From contig NZ_ARQE01000002.1 in the NCBI RefSeq assembly GCF_000382705.1, positions 186,001-250,000 on the forward strand: a stretch of DNA of 64,000 nucleotides. The letters are read 5' to 3'. Shown here in pieces: positions 54,524 to 64,000 of the stretch (within the stretch, counting starts at the first letter, position 1; every line of letters begins with the position of its first letter). This DNA comes from Aureimonas ureilytica DSM 18598 = NBRC 106430. GTDB taxonomy: Bacteria; Pseudomonadota; Alphaproteobacteria; Rhizobiales; Rhizobiaceae. Under the pieces are notes generated by a model. That model had not been told where the DNA came from, ran no database searches, and was given only the letters and a program-made list of their open reading frames with translations. The position numbers and the translations under genes are program-made.

Positions 54524-56032
54524 TTAATGCAGCGAGGCGACGCTGGCGGCTGCTTGAAGGGCGGCCGTGTAGTTGCCGAGGAGATGCTCGACGGAGGCGG
54601 CGGTGACGTTGAAGACCGGCATCGGATACACACCGAAGAAGACGGTCAGGACGGCCAGCGGGTAAAGAAGAACCTTCTCGCGCGGCGTCAGGTCGAGAAT
54701 GGCCTTCAGGTTCTCCTTGTCGAGAACGCCGAGAACCACGCGGCGATAGAGCCAGAGGGCATAGGCCGCCGAGAGAATGACGCCCGTCGCGGCGAAGATC
54801 GCGACCCAGGAGTTGGAGCGGAACACGCCCATCAGCGTCAGGAACTCGCCGACGAAGCCGCTCGTGCCCGGCAGACCGACATTGCCCATGGTGAAGAGCA
54901 GCATCATCGCGGCATAGGCCGGCATCCGGTGCACCAGACCGCCATAGGCGGCGATGTCGCGGGTGTGCATGCGGTCATAGACCACGCCCACGCAAAGGAA
55001 GAGCGCGCCCGAGATCAGACCGTGGCTGAGCATCTGGAAGATCGCGCCCTGCACGCCCTGCTCGTTGGCGGCGAAGATGCCCATGGTCACGAAGCCCATG
55101 TGAGCCACCGACGAGTAGGCGATCAGCTTCTTGATGTCTTCCTGCATCAGCGCGACCAGCGAGGTGTAGATGATCGCGACGACGGAGAGCGTGTAGACGA
55201 GCGGCGCGAACTCGGCCGAAGCCAGCGGGAACATCGGGAGCGAGAAGCGCAGGAAGCCGTAGCCGCCGAGCTTCAGGAGGATGCCGGCCAGGATCACCGA
55301 ACCCGCCGTGGGCGCCTCGACGTGCGCGTCCGGAAGCCAGGTGTGAACCGGCCACATCGGCATCTTCACGGCGAAGGAGGCGAAGAAGGCCAACCAGAGC
55401 CATGTCTGCATCTTCGCCGGGAACTGGTAGGCCAGGAGGTCCGGGATCGAGGTCGTGCCGGCGGTCCAGTACATCGCCATGATGGCGACGAGCATGAAGA
55501 CGGAGCCGAGGAACGTGAAAAGGAAGAACTTGTAGGATGCGTAGACGCGACGCTTCCCGCCCCAGACACCGATGATCAGGAACATCGGAATGAGGGAGCC
55601 TTCGAAGAACAGGTAGAAGAGCACGATATCCAGCGAACAGAAGACGCCGACAACCAGCGTCTCCAGCACGAGGAAGGCCATCATGTATTCCTTGACGCGG
55701 ACCGTGATGGAGTCACGGCTGGCCAGGATGCAGATGGGCATCAGGAAGGTGGTCAGAATGACGAACAGCATGGAAATGCCGTCGACGCCCATATGGTAGC
55801 TAATGCCCCCTTCCAGCCATTCGGCGCGTTCCACCATCTGGAAGCCCGGGACGCTCTTGTCGAAGCCGACCCAGATCAGAAGCGAGAGCAGGAAGTTGAA
55901 GACCGTGACGAGCAGCGCGACGTTGCGGATGTTCCGACGCGCCAGTTCGTTGTCGTCCCGCGTGAACAGGATGATCAGAACGCCGACGAGCGGAAGAAAC
56001 GTGACGGTCGATAGAATCGGCCAGCCGGTCAT
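54524..56032 (-). CDS. nuoM: NADH-quinone oxidoreductase subunit M
   Basis: This 502-residue antiporter-like proton-pumping subunit in the membrane arm has about 14 transmembrane segments. Key parts are the Glu in [11 protein letters not shown], the Lys/His-bearing [21 protein letters not shown], and [20 protein letters not shown]. The ATG shares one base with the nuoL stop (TGATG), so translation is coupled. Confidence 0.97.
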   Translation of the reverse strand: MTGWPILSTVTFLPLVGVLIILFTRDDNELARRNIRNVALLVTVFNFLLSLLIWVGFDKSVPGFQMVERAEWLEGGISYHMGVDGISMLFVILTTFLMPICILASRDSITVRVKEYMMAFLVLETLVVGVFCSLDIVLFYLFFEGSLIPMFLIIGVWGGKRRVYASYKFFLFTFLGSVFMLVAIMAMYWTAGTTSIPDLLAYQFPAKMQTWLWLAFFASFAVKMPMWPVHTWLPDAHVEAPTAGSVILAGILLKLGGYGFLRFSLPMFPLASAEFAPLVYTLSVVAIIYTSLVALMQEDIKKLIAYSSVAHMGFVTMGIFAANEQGVQGAIFQMLSHGLISGALFLCVGVVYDRMHTRDIAAYGGLVHRMPAYAAMMLLFTMGNVGLPGTSGFVGEFLTLMGVFRSNSWVAIFAATGVILSAAYALWLYRRVVLGVLDKENLKAILDLTPREKVLLYPLAVLTVFFGVYPMPVFNVTAASVEHLLGNYTAALQAAASVASLH

Positions 56033-58008
56033 CAGATGGACCCCCGGAACATCATGAAGGTGACGAGCGCCGCGACGCCGATCAGCATGACGAATGCGTA
56101 GTGATAGAGATAGCCGGTCTGCATCTGCACGACCCGGTTGGTCACGTCGAGGACGCGCGCCGAGATGCCGTCGGGGCCGAGCCGGTCGATGATCTTGCCG
56201 TCACCCGTCTTCCACAGGAAGCGGCCGAGCCACTTGGCCGAACGCACGAAGAGGAAATCGTAGAGCTCGTCGAAGTACCACTTGTTGAGGAGGAACTTGT
56301 AGAGCCCCGGATTGCGGGCCGCGAGCTTGGCCGGCTTCTCGGGCGAGCGCACGTAATAGACATAGGCAACCAGGAAGCCGAGGATCATCGCCACCGTCGG
56401 CGAATACACGACCCAGGCCGGGCTGTGATGCGCTTCGTGAAGGACGTGATTGTCCGGCCCGGTGAACAGCGCCGTGTGCCAGAAGCCCTCGTAACCCTCG
56501 CCGAGGAAGAACGGATAGAAGACGATACCTGCCAGAAGCGCACCGACCGAGAGGACGTAGAGCGGCACGGTCATGACCGGCGGCGACTCGTGGACGTGGT
56601 GCATGACCTCGTGGCTGGCGCGCGGCTTGCCGTGAAAGGTCATGAAGACCAGACGCCAGGAGTAGAAGCTCGTCAGAGCGGCGGCGATCACGGTCATGAT
56701 GAAGCCATACATGGCGAAGGCGTTCTCGCCCGCGAACGCGCTCTCGATGATCGCGTCCTTGGAGTAGTAGCCCGCCGTGAACGGGAAGCCGGTCAGCGCC
56801 AGCGTGCCGATCATCATGGTCCAGTAGGTGATCGGGATATGCTTGCGCAGACCGCCCATGTTGCGCATGTCCTGCTCGCCGTCGACCGCATGGATCACCG
56901 AGCCGGCGCCGAGGAACAGGAGTGCCTTGAAGAAGGCGTGCGTGAAGAGGTGGAAGACGGCCGCGCCATAGGCGCCGACGCCGAGCGCGACGAACATGTA
57001 GCCGAGCTGCGAGCAGGTCGAATAGGCGATGACGCGCTTGATGTCGTTCTGCACGAGGCCGATCGTCGCCGCGAAGAAGGCCGTGGTCGCGCCGATGAAG
57101 GTGACGAAGGTCAGAGCCGAGGGGCTGAGTTCGAAGACCGGCGACATGCGCGCCAGCATGAACACGCCCGCCGTCACCATCGTCGCCGCGTGGATCAGTG
57201 CCGAGACCGGGGTCGGGCCTTCCATCGCATCAGGCAGCCAGGTGTGGAGGCCGATCTGCGCCGACTTGCCCATGGCGCCCATGAACAGGAGGAGGCAGAT
57301 CGCGGTCATCGCGCCGGCGGCGCCGAGCGAATAGCCGGCGAAGCTCAGGATCGGCTGTGCAACCTCGCCGCCTTCCCCGTGGATCGTGCCGACCATCTGA
57401 CCGGCGCCCGCGAAGATCGTGTCGAAATTGACCGAACCGAAGACGACGAAGAGACCGAAGATGCCGAGAAGGAACCCGAAGTCGCCCACGCGGTTGACGA
57501 CGAAAGCCTTCATCGCGGCCGCGTTGGCGGAGGGCTTCTGATACCAGAAGCCGATCAGCAGGTAGGACGCGAGGCCGACGCCTTCCCAGCCGAAGAACAT
57601 CTGGACGAGGTTGTCGGCCGTCACCAGCGTCAACATCGCGAAGGTGAAGAGCGAAAGGTAGGCGAAGAAGCGCGAACGGGACTCGTCGTGATGCATGTAT
57701 CCAATCGAATACACGTGCACGAGCGCCGAGACCGTGTTCACGACGACGAGCATGACGAGCGTCAGCCGGTCGATCCGCAGCGACCAGGACACGTCGAGCG
57801 CGCCGGCCTGAATCCAGTGAAGCACGGGAACGTGCAGGGTCTCGCCATTGCCGAAACCGAACGAGACGAAGGCGATCCACGAGAGAACCGCGCCCAGGAT
57901 CACGAGTGCGCTCGTGACGTATTCCGACGCCTTGTGGCCGATGGTCGGCCCCGCGAGACCGGCCGTGATGAAGCCGATCAGCGGGAGTAGAACGATGAGG
58001 GTATACAT
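56032..58008 (-). CDS. nuoL: NADH-quinone oxidoreductase subunit L
   Basis: This 658-residue subunit is the most distal proton-pumping subunit, with about 16 membrane segments and the long lateral helix at its C-terminal end. Conserved parts include [57 protein letters not shown] and [18 protein letters not shown]. The start is 9 bp after the nuoK stop. Confidence 0.97.
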   Translation of the reverse strand: MYTLIVLLPLIGFITAGLAGPTIGHKASEYVTSALVILGAVLSWIAFVSFGFGNGETLHVPVLHWIQAGALDVSWSLRIDRLTLVMLVVVNTVSALVHVYSIGYMHHDESRSRFFAYLSLFTFAMLTLVTADNLVQMFFGWEGVGLASYLLIGFWYQKPSANAAAMKAFVVNRVGDFGFLLGIFGLFVVFGSVNFDTIFAGAGQMVGTIHGEGGEVAQPILSFAGYSLGAAGAMTAICLLLFMGAMGKSAQIGLHTWLPDAMEGPTPVSALIHAATMVTAGVFMLARMSPVFELSPSALTFVTFIGATTAFFAATIGLVQNDIKRVIAYSTCSQLGYMFVALGVGAYGAAVFHLFTHAFFKALLFLGAGSVIHAVDGEQDMRNMGGLRKHIPITYWTMMIGTLALTGFPFTAGYYSKDAIIESAFAGENAFAMYGFIMTVIAAALTSFYSWRLVFMTFHGKPRASHEVMHHVHESPPVMTVPLYVLSVGALLAGIVFYPFFLGEGYEGFWHTALFTGPDNHVLHEAHHSPAWVVYSPTVAMILGFLVAYVYYVRSPEKPAKLAARNPGLYKFLLNKWYFDELYDFLFVRSAKWLGRFLWKTGDGKIIDRLGPDGISARVLDVTNRVVQMQTGYLYHYAFVMLIGVAALVTFMMFRGSI

Positions 58009-58016
58009 CCTCGCCT

Positions 58017-58325
58017 TCAGCCTTTCATCGTGTTGACGTCGTCGACCGCGATCGAGCCGCGGTTGCGGAAGAAGACGACCAGAATTGCAAGCCCGATCGC
58101 GGCCTCTGCGGCGGCGACGGTCAGAATGAACAGGGCGAAGATCTGCCCCGCGAGATCGTTCAGGAAGGCGGAGAACGCGACGAGGTTCAGGTTCACCGAC
58201 AGGAGGATGAGTTCGACCGACATCAGGATGGTGATGATGTTCTTGCGGTTCATGAAGATACCGAAGACGCCGATCACGAAGAGAATGGCGGCAACCGTAA
58301 GGTAGTGTCCGAGACCAACGGCCAT
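58017..58325 (-). CDS. nuoK: NADH-quinone oxidoreductase subunit K
   Basis: This 102-residue, three-helix membrane subunit (ND4L homologue) carries the buried glutamates of the E-channel in the second and third helices ([36 protein letters not shown]). It lies 24 bp after nuoJ. Confidence 0.97.
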   Translation of the reverse strand: MAVGLGHYLTVAAILFVIGVFGIFMNRKNIITILMSVELILLSVNLNLVAFSAFLNDLAGQIFALFILTVAAAEAAIGLAILVVFFRNRGSIAVDDVNTMKG

Positions 58326-58348
58326 GATTGCTGTTCCTTGGGTTCCGC

Positions 58349-58963
58349 TCAGATGCCGCGACCGCTCTCGACCTTCACGACCTCGATGGCCGTGGAAGGA
58401 TTGCGAGCGACCTGTTCGGGGATCGACTGGCGCTTGATGCCCGGCTTGTGGCGGAGCGTCAGGACGATGGCGCCGACCATGGCGACGAAGAGCACGAGAC
58501 CCGCCATCTGGAAGAAGAAGACGTAGCGCGTGTAGAGGACGTGGCCGATCGCCTCGATGTTCGACATGGTCTCGAGCGGCGGGATCGGCAGGACAGTCCC
58601 GGCAGACGGCGCCGGCTGGTAGTAGCCGCCCGACAGCGCGATCACGAGCTGGGCGAGGAGAACGAAACCGATGATCGCGCCGATCGGCGCGTATTTCAGG
58701 GCGCCCTGCTTGATGCGGCCGAAATCGAGGTCCAGCATCATGACGACGAAGAGGAAGAGGATCGCGACGGCGCCGACATAGACGACGATCAGAATCAGCG
58801 CGAGGAACTCGGCGCCGGTCAGAAGGAAGAGACCGGCGGCCGCCACGAAGGTCAGGATCAGGAACAGGACCGAGTGGACCGGGTTACGCGCCACGACCAC
58901 CATCAGCGCCGAACCAACGCTGACGATCGCGAAAAGGTAGAAAAACAACGTCTGTAGCCCCAT
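58349..58963 (-). CDS. nuoJ: NADH-quinone oxidoreductase subunit J
   Basis: This 204-residue membrane subunit (ND6 homologue) has five hydrophobic segments. The conserved third segment is [24 protein letters not shown], which contains the pi-bulge region. The ATG at 58963 ([14 protein letters not shown]) is used; a TTG-type extension upstream has no support. A 110-bp gap separates it from nuoI. Confidence 0.96.
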   Translation of the reverse strand: MGLQTLFFYLFAIVSVGSALMVVVARNPVHSVLFLILTFVAAAGLFLLTGAEFLALILIVVYVGAVAILFLFVVMMLDLDFGRIKQGALKYAPIGAIIGFVLLAQLVIALSGGYYQPAPSAGTVLPIPPLETMSNIEAIGHVLYTRYVFFFQMAGLVLFVAMVGAIVLTLRHKPGIKRQSIPEQVARNPSTAIEVVKVESGRGI

Positions 58964-59073
58964 CGTGGCGGGCTCCCCCAAAGGTACGGTTCACTCGCAA
59001 GGTCTGCGCCGCTTCGGCGCCAAACCCTGCCCAAATCGAATCCGCGGCCTCCTTTACGGCGACCGCCCGAGGC

Positions 59074-59565
59074 TTACCGGTACGGTGCGTCCAGCGCAAT
59101 GTTCCGAGCGATTTCGCGCTCCCAGCGATCGCCGTTCGCCAGAAGCTTTTCCTTGTCGTAGTAGAGCTCTTCGCGCGTTTCCGTGGAGAACTCGAAGTTC
59201 GGTCCCTCGACGATCGCGTCGACCGGGCAGGCCTCCTGGCAGAAGCCGCAATAGATGCACTTCACCATGTCGATGTCGTAGCGCACCGTGCGGCGCGTGC
59301 CGTCATTGCGGCGCGGACCGGCCTCGATCGTGATCGCCTGCGCGGGGCAGATCGCCTCGCAGAGCTTGCAGGCGATGCAGCGCTCCTGCCCGTTCGGATA
59401 CCGGCGCAGCGCATGCTCGCCGCGGAAACGCGGGCTCACCGGTCCCTTCTCGTAGGGGTAGTTCACCGTCGACTTCGGCGCGAAGAAATAGCGCATGGAG
59501 AGCCGGAACGCGCCCAGGAACTCCAGAAGGAACAGCGATCGAATGGTCTGCGTCAGAGCGCTCAT
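59074..59565 (-). CDS. nuoI: NADH-quinone oxidoreductase subunit I
   Basis: This 163-residue ferredoxin-like subunit holds clusters N6a and N6b. Two complete 4Fe-4S motifs are [12 protein letters not shown] and [12 protein letters not shown]. The N-terminus has the amphipathic [21 protein letters not shown] 104-bp gap with a terminator-like hairpin separates it from nuoH. Confidence 0.97.
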   Translation of the reverse strand: MSALTQTIRSLFLLEFLGAFRLSMRYFFAPKSTVNYPYEKGPVSPRFRGEHALRRYPNGQERCIACKLCEAICPAQAITIEAGPRRNDGTRRTVRYDIDMVKCIYCGFCQEACPVDAIVEGPNFEFSTETREELYYDKEKLLANGDRWEREIARNIALDAPYR

Positions 59566-59641
59566 CTTATACCTTGCCTCCGAGGATCGGAGCGAATGTC
59601 AGGTCTTCACCCCCGGCATTCGAGGGAGTGCAAAGAAGAAG

Positions 59642-59665
59642 AAAGGCGGCTCGACCGCCGCCTTT
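59642..59665 (-). terminator. Terminator-like hairpin between nuoH and nuoI
   Basis: On the minus strand AAAGGCGGC-GGTCGA-GCCGCCTTT, a perfect 9-bp stem starting 4 nt after the nuoH stop, followed by CTTCTTTG. It is a weak intrinsic terminator inside the nuo operon and may cause partial read-through. Confidence 0.6.
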
Positions 59666-59669
59666 CCGA

Positions 59670-60716
59670 TCAGGCGTTGCCCCAGCCGGTCAGCTGCAGG
59701 ACGAAGGCGACGATCACGACCATGGCGAGCGAGATCGGGAGGAACACCTTCCAGCCCAGGCGCATCAGCTGGTCGTAGCGATAGCGGGGCACGAAGGCCT
59801 TCACCATGGCGAAAAGGAAGAAGCAGAACGCCACCTTGATCAGGAACCAGATGAAGCCCGGAATCCAGGTGAACGGCACGATGTCGATCGGGGGCAACCA
59901 GCCGCCGAGGAACAGGATCGTCATCAGCGAGCACATGAGGGTGATCGCCGCATATTCGCCGAGCATGAACATCATGTACGGGGTCGAGCCGTACTCGACC
60001 ATGAAGCCGGCCACGAGTTCGGATTCCGCTTCCGGAAGGTCGAACGGGGGGCGGTTCGTCTCGGCCAGCGCCGAGATGAAGAAGATGACGAACATCGGGA
60101 AGAGCGACAACCAATGCCAGTCGAGGAAGCTCGCGGGCATGCCCAGCATCGTGCCGAGACCGTCATGCTGCGCGACGACGATATCCGTCAGGTTCAGCGA
60201 GCCGACGCAGAGGAGAACCGTCACGATCACGAAGCCAATCGAGACTTCGTAGGACACCATCTGCGCGGCGGAGCGAAGCGCGCCGAGGAAGGCGTATTTT
60301 GAATTCGAAGCCCAGCCGCCCATGATGACGCCGTACACTTCGAGGGACGAGATCGCGAAGATGTAGAGAATGCCGAGATTGATGTCGGCGATCACCCAAC
60401 CATCGGCCACCGGCACCACGGCGAACGTCGCGAGCGCCAGCGTCACGGCGACGAGCGGCGCGACGAGGAAGACGACCTTGTCGGACGAAGCCGGGATCAC
60501 CGGCTCCTTCAGAACGAACTTCAGAAGATCGGCGAAGGACTGGAAGAGACCGAAGGGACCGACGACGTTCGGACCACGACGCATCTGCACCGCCGCCCAG
60601 ATCTTGCGATCGGCCAGGAGGATGTAGGCGATCAGAACGAGCAGCACGACCAGGAACAGAAGGCTCTGTCCGAGGATGACCAGGGCCGGCCAGATATAGG
60701 ACGAGAAGATGTCCAT
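59670..60716 (-). CDS. nuoH: NADH-quinone oxidoreductase subunit H
   Basis: This 348-residue membrane subunit (ND1 homologue) forms much of the quinone chamber, with about eight membrane segments. Conserved parts are [26 protein letters not shown], the [25 protein letters not shown] loop, [14 protein letters not shown] and [20 protein letters not shown]. It begins 15 bp after nuoG. Confidence 0.97.
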   Translation of the reverse strand: MDIFSSYIWPALVILGQSLLFLVVLLVLIAYILLADRKIWAAVQMRRGPNVVGPFGLFQSFADLLKFVLKEPVIPASSDKVVFLVAPLVAVTLALATFAVVPVADGWVIADINLGILYIFAISSLEVYGVIMGGWASNSKYAFLGALRSAAQMVSYEVSIGFVIVTVLLCVGSLNLTDIVVAQHDGLGTMLGMPASFLDWHWLSLFPMFVIFFISALAETNRPPFDLPEAESELVAGFMVEYGSTPYMMFMLGEYAAITLMCSLMTILFLGGWLPPIDIVPFTWIPGFIWFLIKVAFCFFLFAMVKAFVPRYRYDQLMRLGWKVFLPISLAMVVIVAFVLQLTGWGNA

Positions 60717-60731
60717 GAGATTGGGTCTTCC

Positions 60732-62807
60732 TTACTCGGCAGCCTGGAGCTGCTCGCCGCGCGCGAGACGCGAGCACTCGGCCATCACCTTCGATGCACG
60801 GGCGATGGGGTTGGTCAGGTAGAAATCGCCGAGGCGCGACCGGAACACGTCGCCGCTCAGCGCTCCGGCCCGGTCGGCCAGAACCGTCACGGCGTTGCGG
60901 TCGGCTTCGATCAGATCGCCCTCGGCCAGATGCGGCACGGCGGCGACGAGATCGGCGCGAAGCTGCGCGAGCGAATCGAAGGGCAGCGTCTTGCCGAGCA
61001 CGGCCGAAAGGGCGCGCAGGATGGCCCAATCTTCACGTGCATCGCCCGGCGGGAACGCGGCACGACCGCCCGACTGCACGCGGCCTTCGGTGTTGACGTA
61101 GGTGCCGGCCTTCTCGGTATAGGCCGCTCCCGGCAGGATGACGTCGGCGCGATGCGCGCCGCGATCGCCATGCGTGCCGATATAGACGACGAACGGGCCA
61201 GCACCGATCTCGATCTCGTCCGCGCCAAGATTGAAGAGAACGTCGACACCACCCTTGGCCATCGCCTCGGCCGAGAGCGAGCCCGCCTGCGGCACGAAGC
61301 CGATGTCGAGGCCGCCGACGCGCGAGGCCGCCGTGTGGAGAACGTTGAATCCGTTCCAGGTGTCGGTCACGGCACCGATCTCACGCGCCAGGGCGGCGAC
61401 GGAGTTCAGGACGTCGAGACCGTTCTCGCCGGCCATAGGCCCCTGCCCCAGGATGATCATCGGACGCTCGGCCTTGCGCAGCGCCTCGTAGAAGTCGCCG
61501 TTGGCCTTCTCGATTTCGCCGAGCGTCTGCGGGCCGGCGCCGAGATGCGTCACGGCATAGCGAAGGTCGATCGCCTCGCCGATCATGCCGATCGGGAAGC
61601 CGCCCCGACGCCAGCGCTTGCGGATGCGGGCGTTCAGAACAGGCGCTTCGAAGCGCGGGTTGGCACCGATGATCAGAAGCGCGTCGGCATTCTCGATCCC
61701 GGCAATCGTCGTGTTGAAGATGTAGGACGCGCGGCCGTCGGCCGGGTTCAGCTTGGACCCATCCTGACGGCAGTCGAAATGGCCCGAGCCGAGCTGGCCC
61801 ATGAGACGCTTCAGCGCCCACATCTCTTCGAGATTGGCGAGATCGCCGGCGATCGCGCCGATGCGCGACGCGTCGGTCGCGGACACGCGTGCCTTGATCG
61901 CGTCGAAGGCTTCCGACCAGCTGGCGGGCTGCAAACGCCCGTCACGGCGCACGTAAGGGCGATCGAGGCGCTGCGTGCGCAGACCATCCCAGACGAAGCG
62001 CGTCTTGTCGGAAATCCACTCCTCGTTCACGTCTTCGTTCGTGCGCGGGAGAATGCGCATGACCTCGCGTCCGCGCGTGTCGACGCGGATCGACGAGCCG
62101 ACCGCGTCCATGACGTCGACGGTCTCGGTTTTGGTCAATTCCCACGGACGAGCCTGGAACGCATAGGGTCGCGAGGTCAGCGCACCGACCGGGCAGAGGT
62201 CGATGACGTTGCCCTGCAGCTCTGAGGTCATCGCCTGCTCGAGATAGGTCGTGATCTCGGCGTCCTCGCCGCGACCGATCAGCCCGAGCTCCGAGATGCC
62301 GGCGACTTCCGTCGTGAAGCGGACGCAGCGCGTGCAATGGATGCAACGCGTCATGATCGTCTTCACGAGCGGACCGATATACTTGTCTTCGACGGCGCGC
62401 TTGTTTTCCTTGTAGCGCGACGAGTCGACGCCGAAGGCCATCGCCTGATCCTGCAGGTCGCACTCGCCGCCCTGGTCGCAGATCGGGCAATCCAGCGGAT
62501 GGTTGATGAGGAGGAACTCCATCACCCCTTCGCGCGCCTTCTTCACCATCGGCGTGTTGGTGAAGATCTCCGGCGCTTCGCCGTTCGGGCCCGGGCGCAG
62601 ATCGCGCACGCCCATGGCGCAGGACGCTGCGGGCTTGGGCGGCCCGCCCTTCACCTCGACCAGACACATGCGGCAATTGCCGGCAACCGAGAGCCGCTCG
62701 TGGAAGCAGAAGCGCGGAATTTCGGCACCAGCCTCCTCCGCTGCCTGAAGCAGCGTGTAGTGGTCGGGAACCTCGATCTCGTTGCCGTCGACTTTGATCT
62801 TTGCCAT
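60732..62807 (-). CDS. nuoG: NADH-quinone oxidoreductase subunit G
   Basis: This 691-residue peripheral-arm subunit carries iron-sulfur clusters. An N-terminal 2Fe-2S domain ([19 protein letters not shown]) is followed by an HxxxCxxC-type 4Fe-4S site ([18 protein letters not shown]) and a second 4Fe-4S site ([10 protein letters not shown]). A molybdopterin-oxidoreductase-like domain without cofactor completes it. The ATG at 62807 ([15 protein letters not shown]) fits the family; a 10-residue upstream extension does not. Confidence 0.96.
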   Translation of the reverse strand: MAKIKVDGNEIEVPDHYTLLQAAEEAGAEIPRFCFHERLSVAGNCRMCLVEVKGGPPKPAASCAMGVRDLRPGPNGEAPEIFTNTPMVKKAREGVMEFLLINHPLDCPICDQGGECDLQDQAMAFGVDSSRYKENKRAVEDKYIGPLVKTIMTRCIHCTRCVRFTTEVAGISELGLIGRGEDAEITTYLEQAMTSELQGNVIDLCPVGALTSRPYAFQARPWELTKTETVDVMDAVGSSIRVDTRGREVMRILPRTNEDVNEEWISDKTRFVWDGLRTQRLDRPYVRRDGRLQPASWSEAFDAIKARVSATDASRIGAIAGDLANLEEMWALKRLMGQLGSGHFDCRQDGSKLNPADGRASYIFNTTIAGIENADALLIIGANPRFEAPVLNARIRKRWRRGGFPIGMIGEAIDLRYAVTHLGAGPQTLGEIEKANGDFYEALRKAERPMIILGQGPMAGENGLDVLNSVAALAREIGAVTDTWNGFNVLHTAASRVGGLDIGFVPQAGSLSAEAMAKGGVDVLFNLGADEIEIGAGPFVVYIGTHGDRGAHRADVILPGAAYTEKAGTYVNTEGRVQSGGRAAFPPGDAREDWAILRALSAVLGKTLPFDSLAQLRADLVAAVPHLAEGDLIEADRNAVTVLADRAGALSGDVFRSRLGDFYLTNPIARASKVMAECSRLARGEQLQAAE

Positions 62808-62879
62808 CTGCTTTTTCTCAGTTCCGCTGCCGCCCAACCGGCGAGGCTCGAAGCCCCGCCCCGCTTTCGCGTCGACCGC

Positions 62880-64000
62880 TTACTCCGCCGCCTGGAGAAT
62901 GGCGGGCCGGTCCTTGTCGGCATTGCGTGAAAATTCGTCGATGCGCCGTTCGATCTCGGCGCGGAAATGGCGCACGAGGCCCTGGATCGGCCATGCGGCC
63001 GCGTCGCCGAGCGCGCAGATCGTGTGACCTTCGACCTGCTTCGTCACGTCCAGCAGCATGTCGATCTCGCGCTTCTGCGCGTTGCCGACCACCATGCGCT
63101 CCATGACACGCCACATCCAGCCGGTGCCTTCGCGGCAGGGCGTGCACTGGCCGCAGCTCTCGTGCTTGTAGAAATAGGCGAGCCGCGCGATCGCGCGCAC
63201 GATGTCGGTGGACTTGTCCATGACGATCACGGCGGCCGTGCCGAACGAGGACTTCACCTCGCGCATGCCGTCGAAATCCATGATCGCGTCGACCATCTGC
63301 TCGCCGGGGACCAGCGGGCAGGACGAGCCGCCCGGGATGACCGCCAGTAGATTGTCGTAGCCGCCGCGAACGCCGCCGCAATGGCGGTCGATCAGCTCGC
63401 GGAACGTCACGCCCATCGATTCCTCGACGGTGCAAGGGGTGTTCACATGGCCCGAGATCGAGAAGAGCTTGGTGCCCGTGTTGTTCGGTCGACCGAAGCC
63501 CGCGAACCAGGCGCCGCCGCGGCGGAGGATCGTCGGCGCGACCGCGATGGACTCGACATTGTTGACCGTCGTGGGGCAGCCGTAGAGGCCCATATTCGCC
63601 GGGAACGGCGGCTTCAGGCGCGGCTGGCCCTTCTTGCCTTCGAGGCTTTCGAGCAGCGCCGTTTCTTCGCCGCAGATGTAAGCGCCCGCGCCGTGATGGA
63701 CGAAGACGTCCATGTCCCAGCCGCACTTGTTGTCACGACCGAGGAGACCGGCGTCGTAGCATTCGTCGATGGCGAGCTGCAGCGCTTCGCGCTCGCGAAC
63801 ATATTCCCCGCGGACGTAGATATAGGCCGCGTGAGCCCCCATCGCGAAGCTCGCGATGATGCAGCCCTCGATCAGCGTGAACGGGTCGTTGCGCAGGATC
63901 TCGCGATCCTTGCACGTGCCGGGCTCGGACTCGTCGGCATTCACGACGAGGTAATGCGGGCGATCGCCCACTTCCTTCGGCATGAAGGACCACTTGAGAC
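62880..64000 (-). CDS. nuoF: NADH-quinone oxidoreductase subunit F, N-terminus cut by window edge
   Basis: This subunit binds NADH, FMN and cluster N3. At least 373 codons are visible and the frame remains open to the right edge ([33 protein letters not shown]). FMN/NADH-binding glycines are in [11 protein letters not shown] and [24 protein letters not shown]. The N3 cysteines are in [16 protein letters not shown] and in the C-terminal [11 protein letters not shown]. An apparent internal ATG start at 63983 is not the true start, because homologous sequence continues before it. Confidence 0.95.
   Translation of the reverse strand, partial: LKWSFMPKEVGDRPHYLVVNADESEPGTCKDREILRNDPFTLIEGCIIASFAMGAHAAYIYVRGEYVREREALQLAIDECYDAGLLGRDNKCGWDMDVFVHHGAGAYICGEETALLESLEGKKGQPRLKPPFPANMGLYGCPTTVNNVESIAVAPTILRRGGAWFAGFGRPNNTGTKLFSISGHVNTPCTVEESMGVTFRELIDRHCGGVRGGYDNLLAVIPGGSSCPLVPGEQMVDAIMDFDGMREVKSSFGTAAVIVMDKSTDIVRAIARLAYFYKHESCGQCTPCREGTGWMWRVMERMVVGNAQKREIDMLLDVTKQVEGHTICALGDAAAWPIQGLVRHFRAEIERRIDEFSRNADKDRPAILQAAE

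Noticed and set aside
1-64000. Mobile elements, CRISPR arrays, tRNA or rRNA genes
   Set aside because: Gaps between genes were read for repeats, tRNA-like cloverleafs and transposase fragments; none was convincing. Gene order and base composition look uniformly chromosomal.

Overview
The window is high-GC DNA from the chromosome of an alphaproteobacterium, most likely of the order Hyphomicrobiales (Rhizobiales). The grounds are the gene content and order: divK-pleD, rnj-DUF1467-proS-lol-dnaE, dsbA/accB/accC/aat/DUF2155/NDUFA12, a DUF3572 gene beside divK, and a split-S1 RNase E. GTTC-N7-GTTC SOS-type boxes, TTAA-N7-TTAA CtrA-type boxes and CTTGAC/CTATAG-like promoters fit the same group. I cannot fix the genus. 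The region is dense, core-type chromosome. I see no phage, insertion sequence, CRISPR array, rRNA or tRNA gene.

Layout, left to right. Bases 1-10,037 hold an AsmA/DUF3971 protein cut by the left edge, a Bcp peroxiredoxin with a DUF455 ferritin-like protein, and a wall set: M23 peptidase, PBP1A and AMIN-amidase. prfB lies among these and carries a complete programmed +1 frameshift site. Next come RNase E, an aminotransferase, an M48 protease plus DsbA-like pair, and accB-accC-aat. A minus-strand run follows: gatC, a GNAT gene, gatA, gatB, NDUFA12 and DUF2155. After ruvX and two small membrane proteins come pyrB with a pyrC-like gene that has lost most metal ligands, then plsY, dprA, topA, rnr, DUF983 and rpmG. 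The cell-cycle pair divK-pleD is next, then DUF3572, a HAD hydrolase and the replicative polymerase gene dnaE.

The right third is almost all minus strand. It holds a gluconate-dehydrogenase-like pair, lolD with a single permease, proS, DUF1467, rnj, birA and the distal nuo operon from nuoN back to nuoF, which is cut by the right edge.

The most interesting item lies just upstream of dnaE. A 27-residue, single-membrane-segment reading frame (43788-43871, minus) has a strong ribosome binding site and two GTTC-N7-GTTC-type LexA boxes within 50 bp of each other in its promoter region. This is the architecture of an SOS-induced membrane microprotein such as Caulobacter SidA. Second is an orphan Rho-independent terminator with eight T residues at 50071-50098, in a gap with no plus-strand gene. 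A promoter-like sequence about 150 bp upstream suggests an unannotated small RNA. Other points are the probably non-catalytic PyrC partner of PyrB, CtrA-like boxes before a membrane-protein pair and before the M23 peptidase, a nested inverted repeat near pleD, and a terminator-like hairpin inside the nuo operon.
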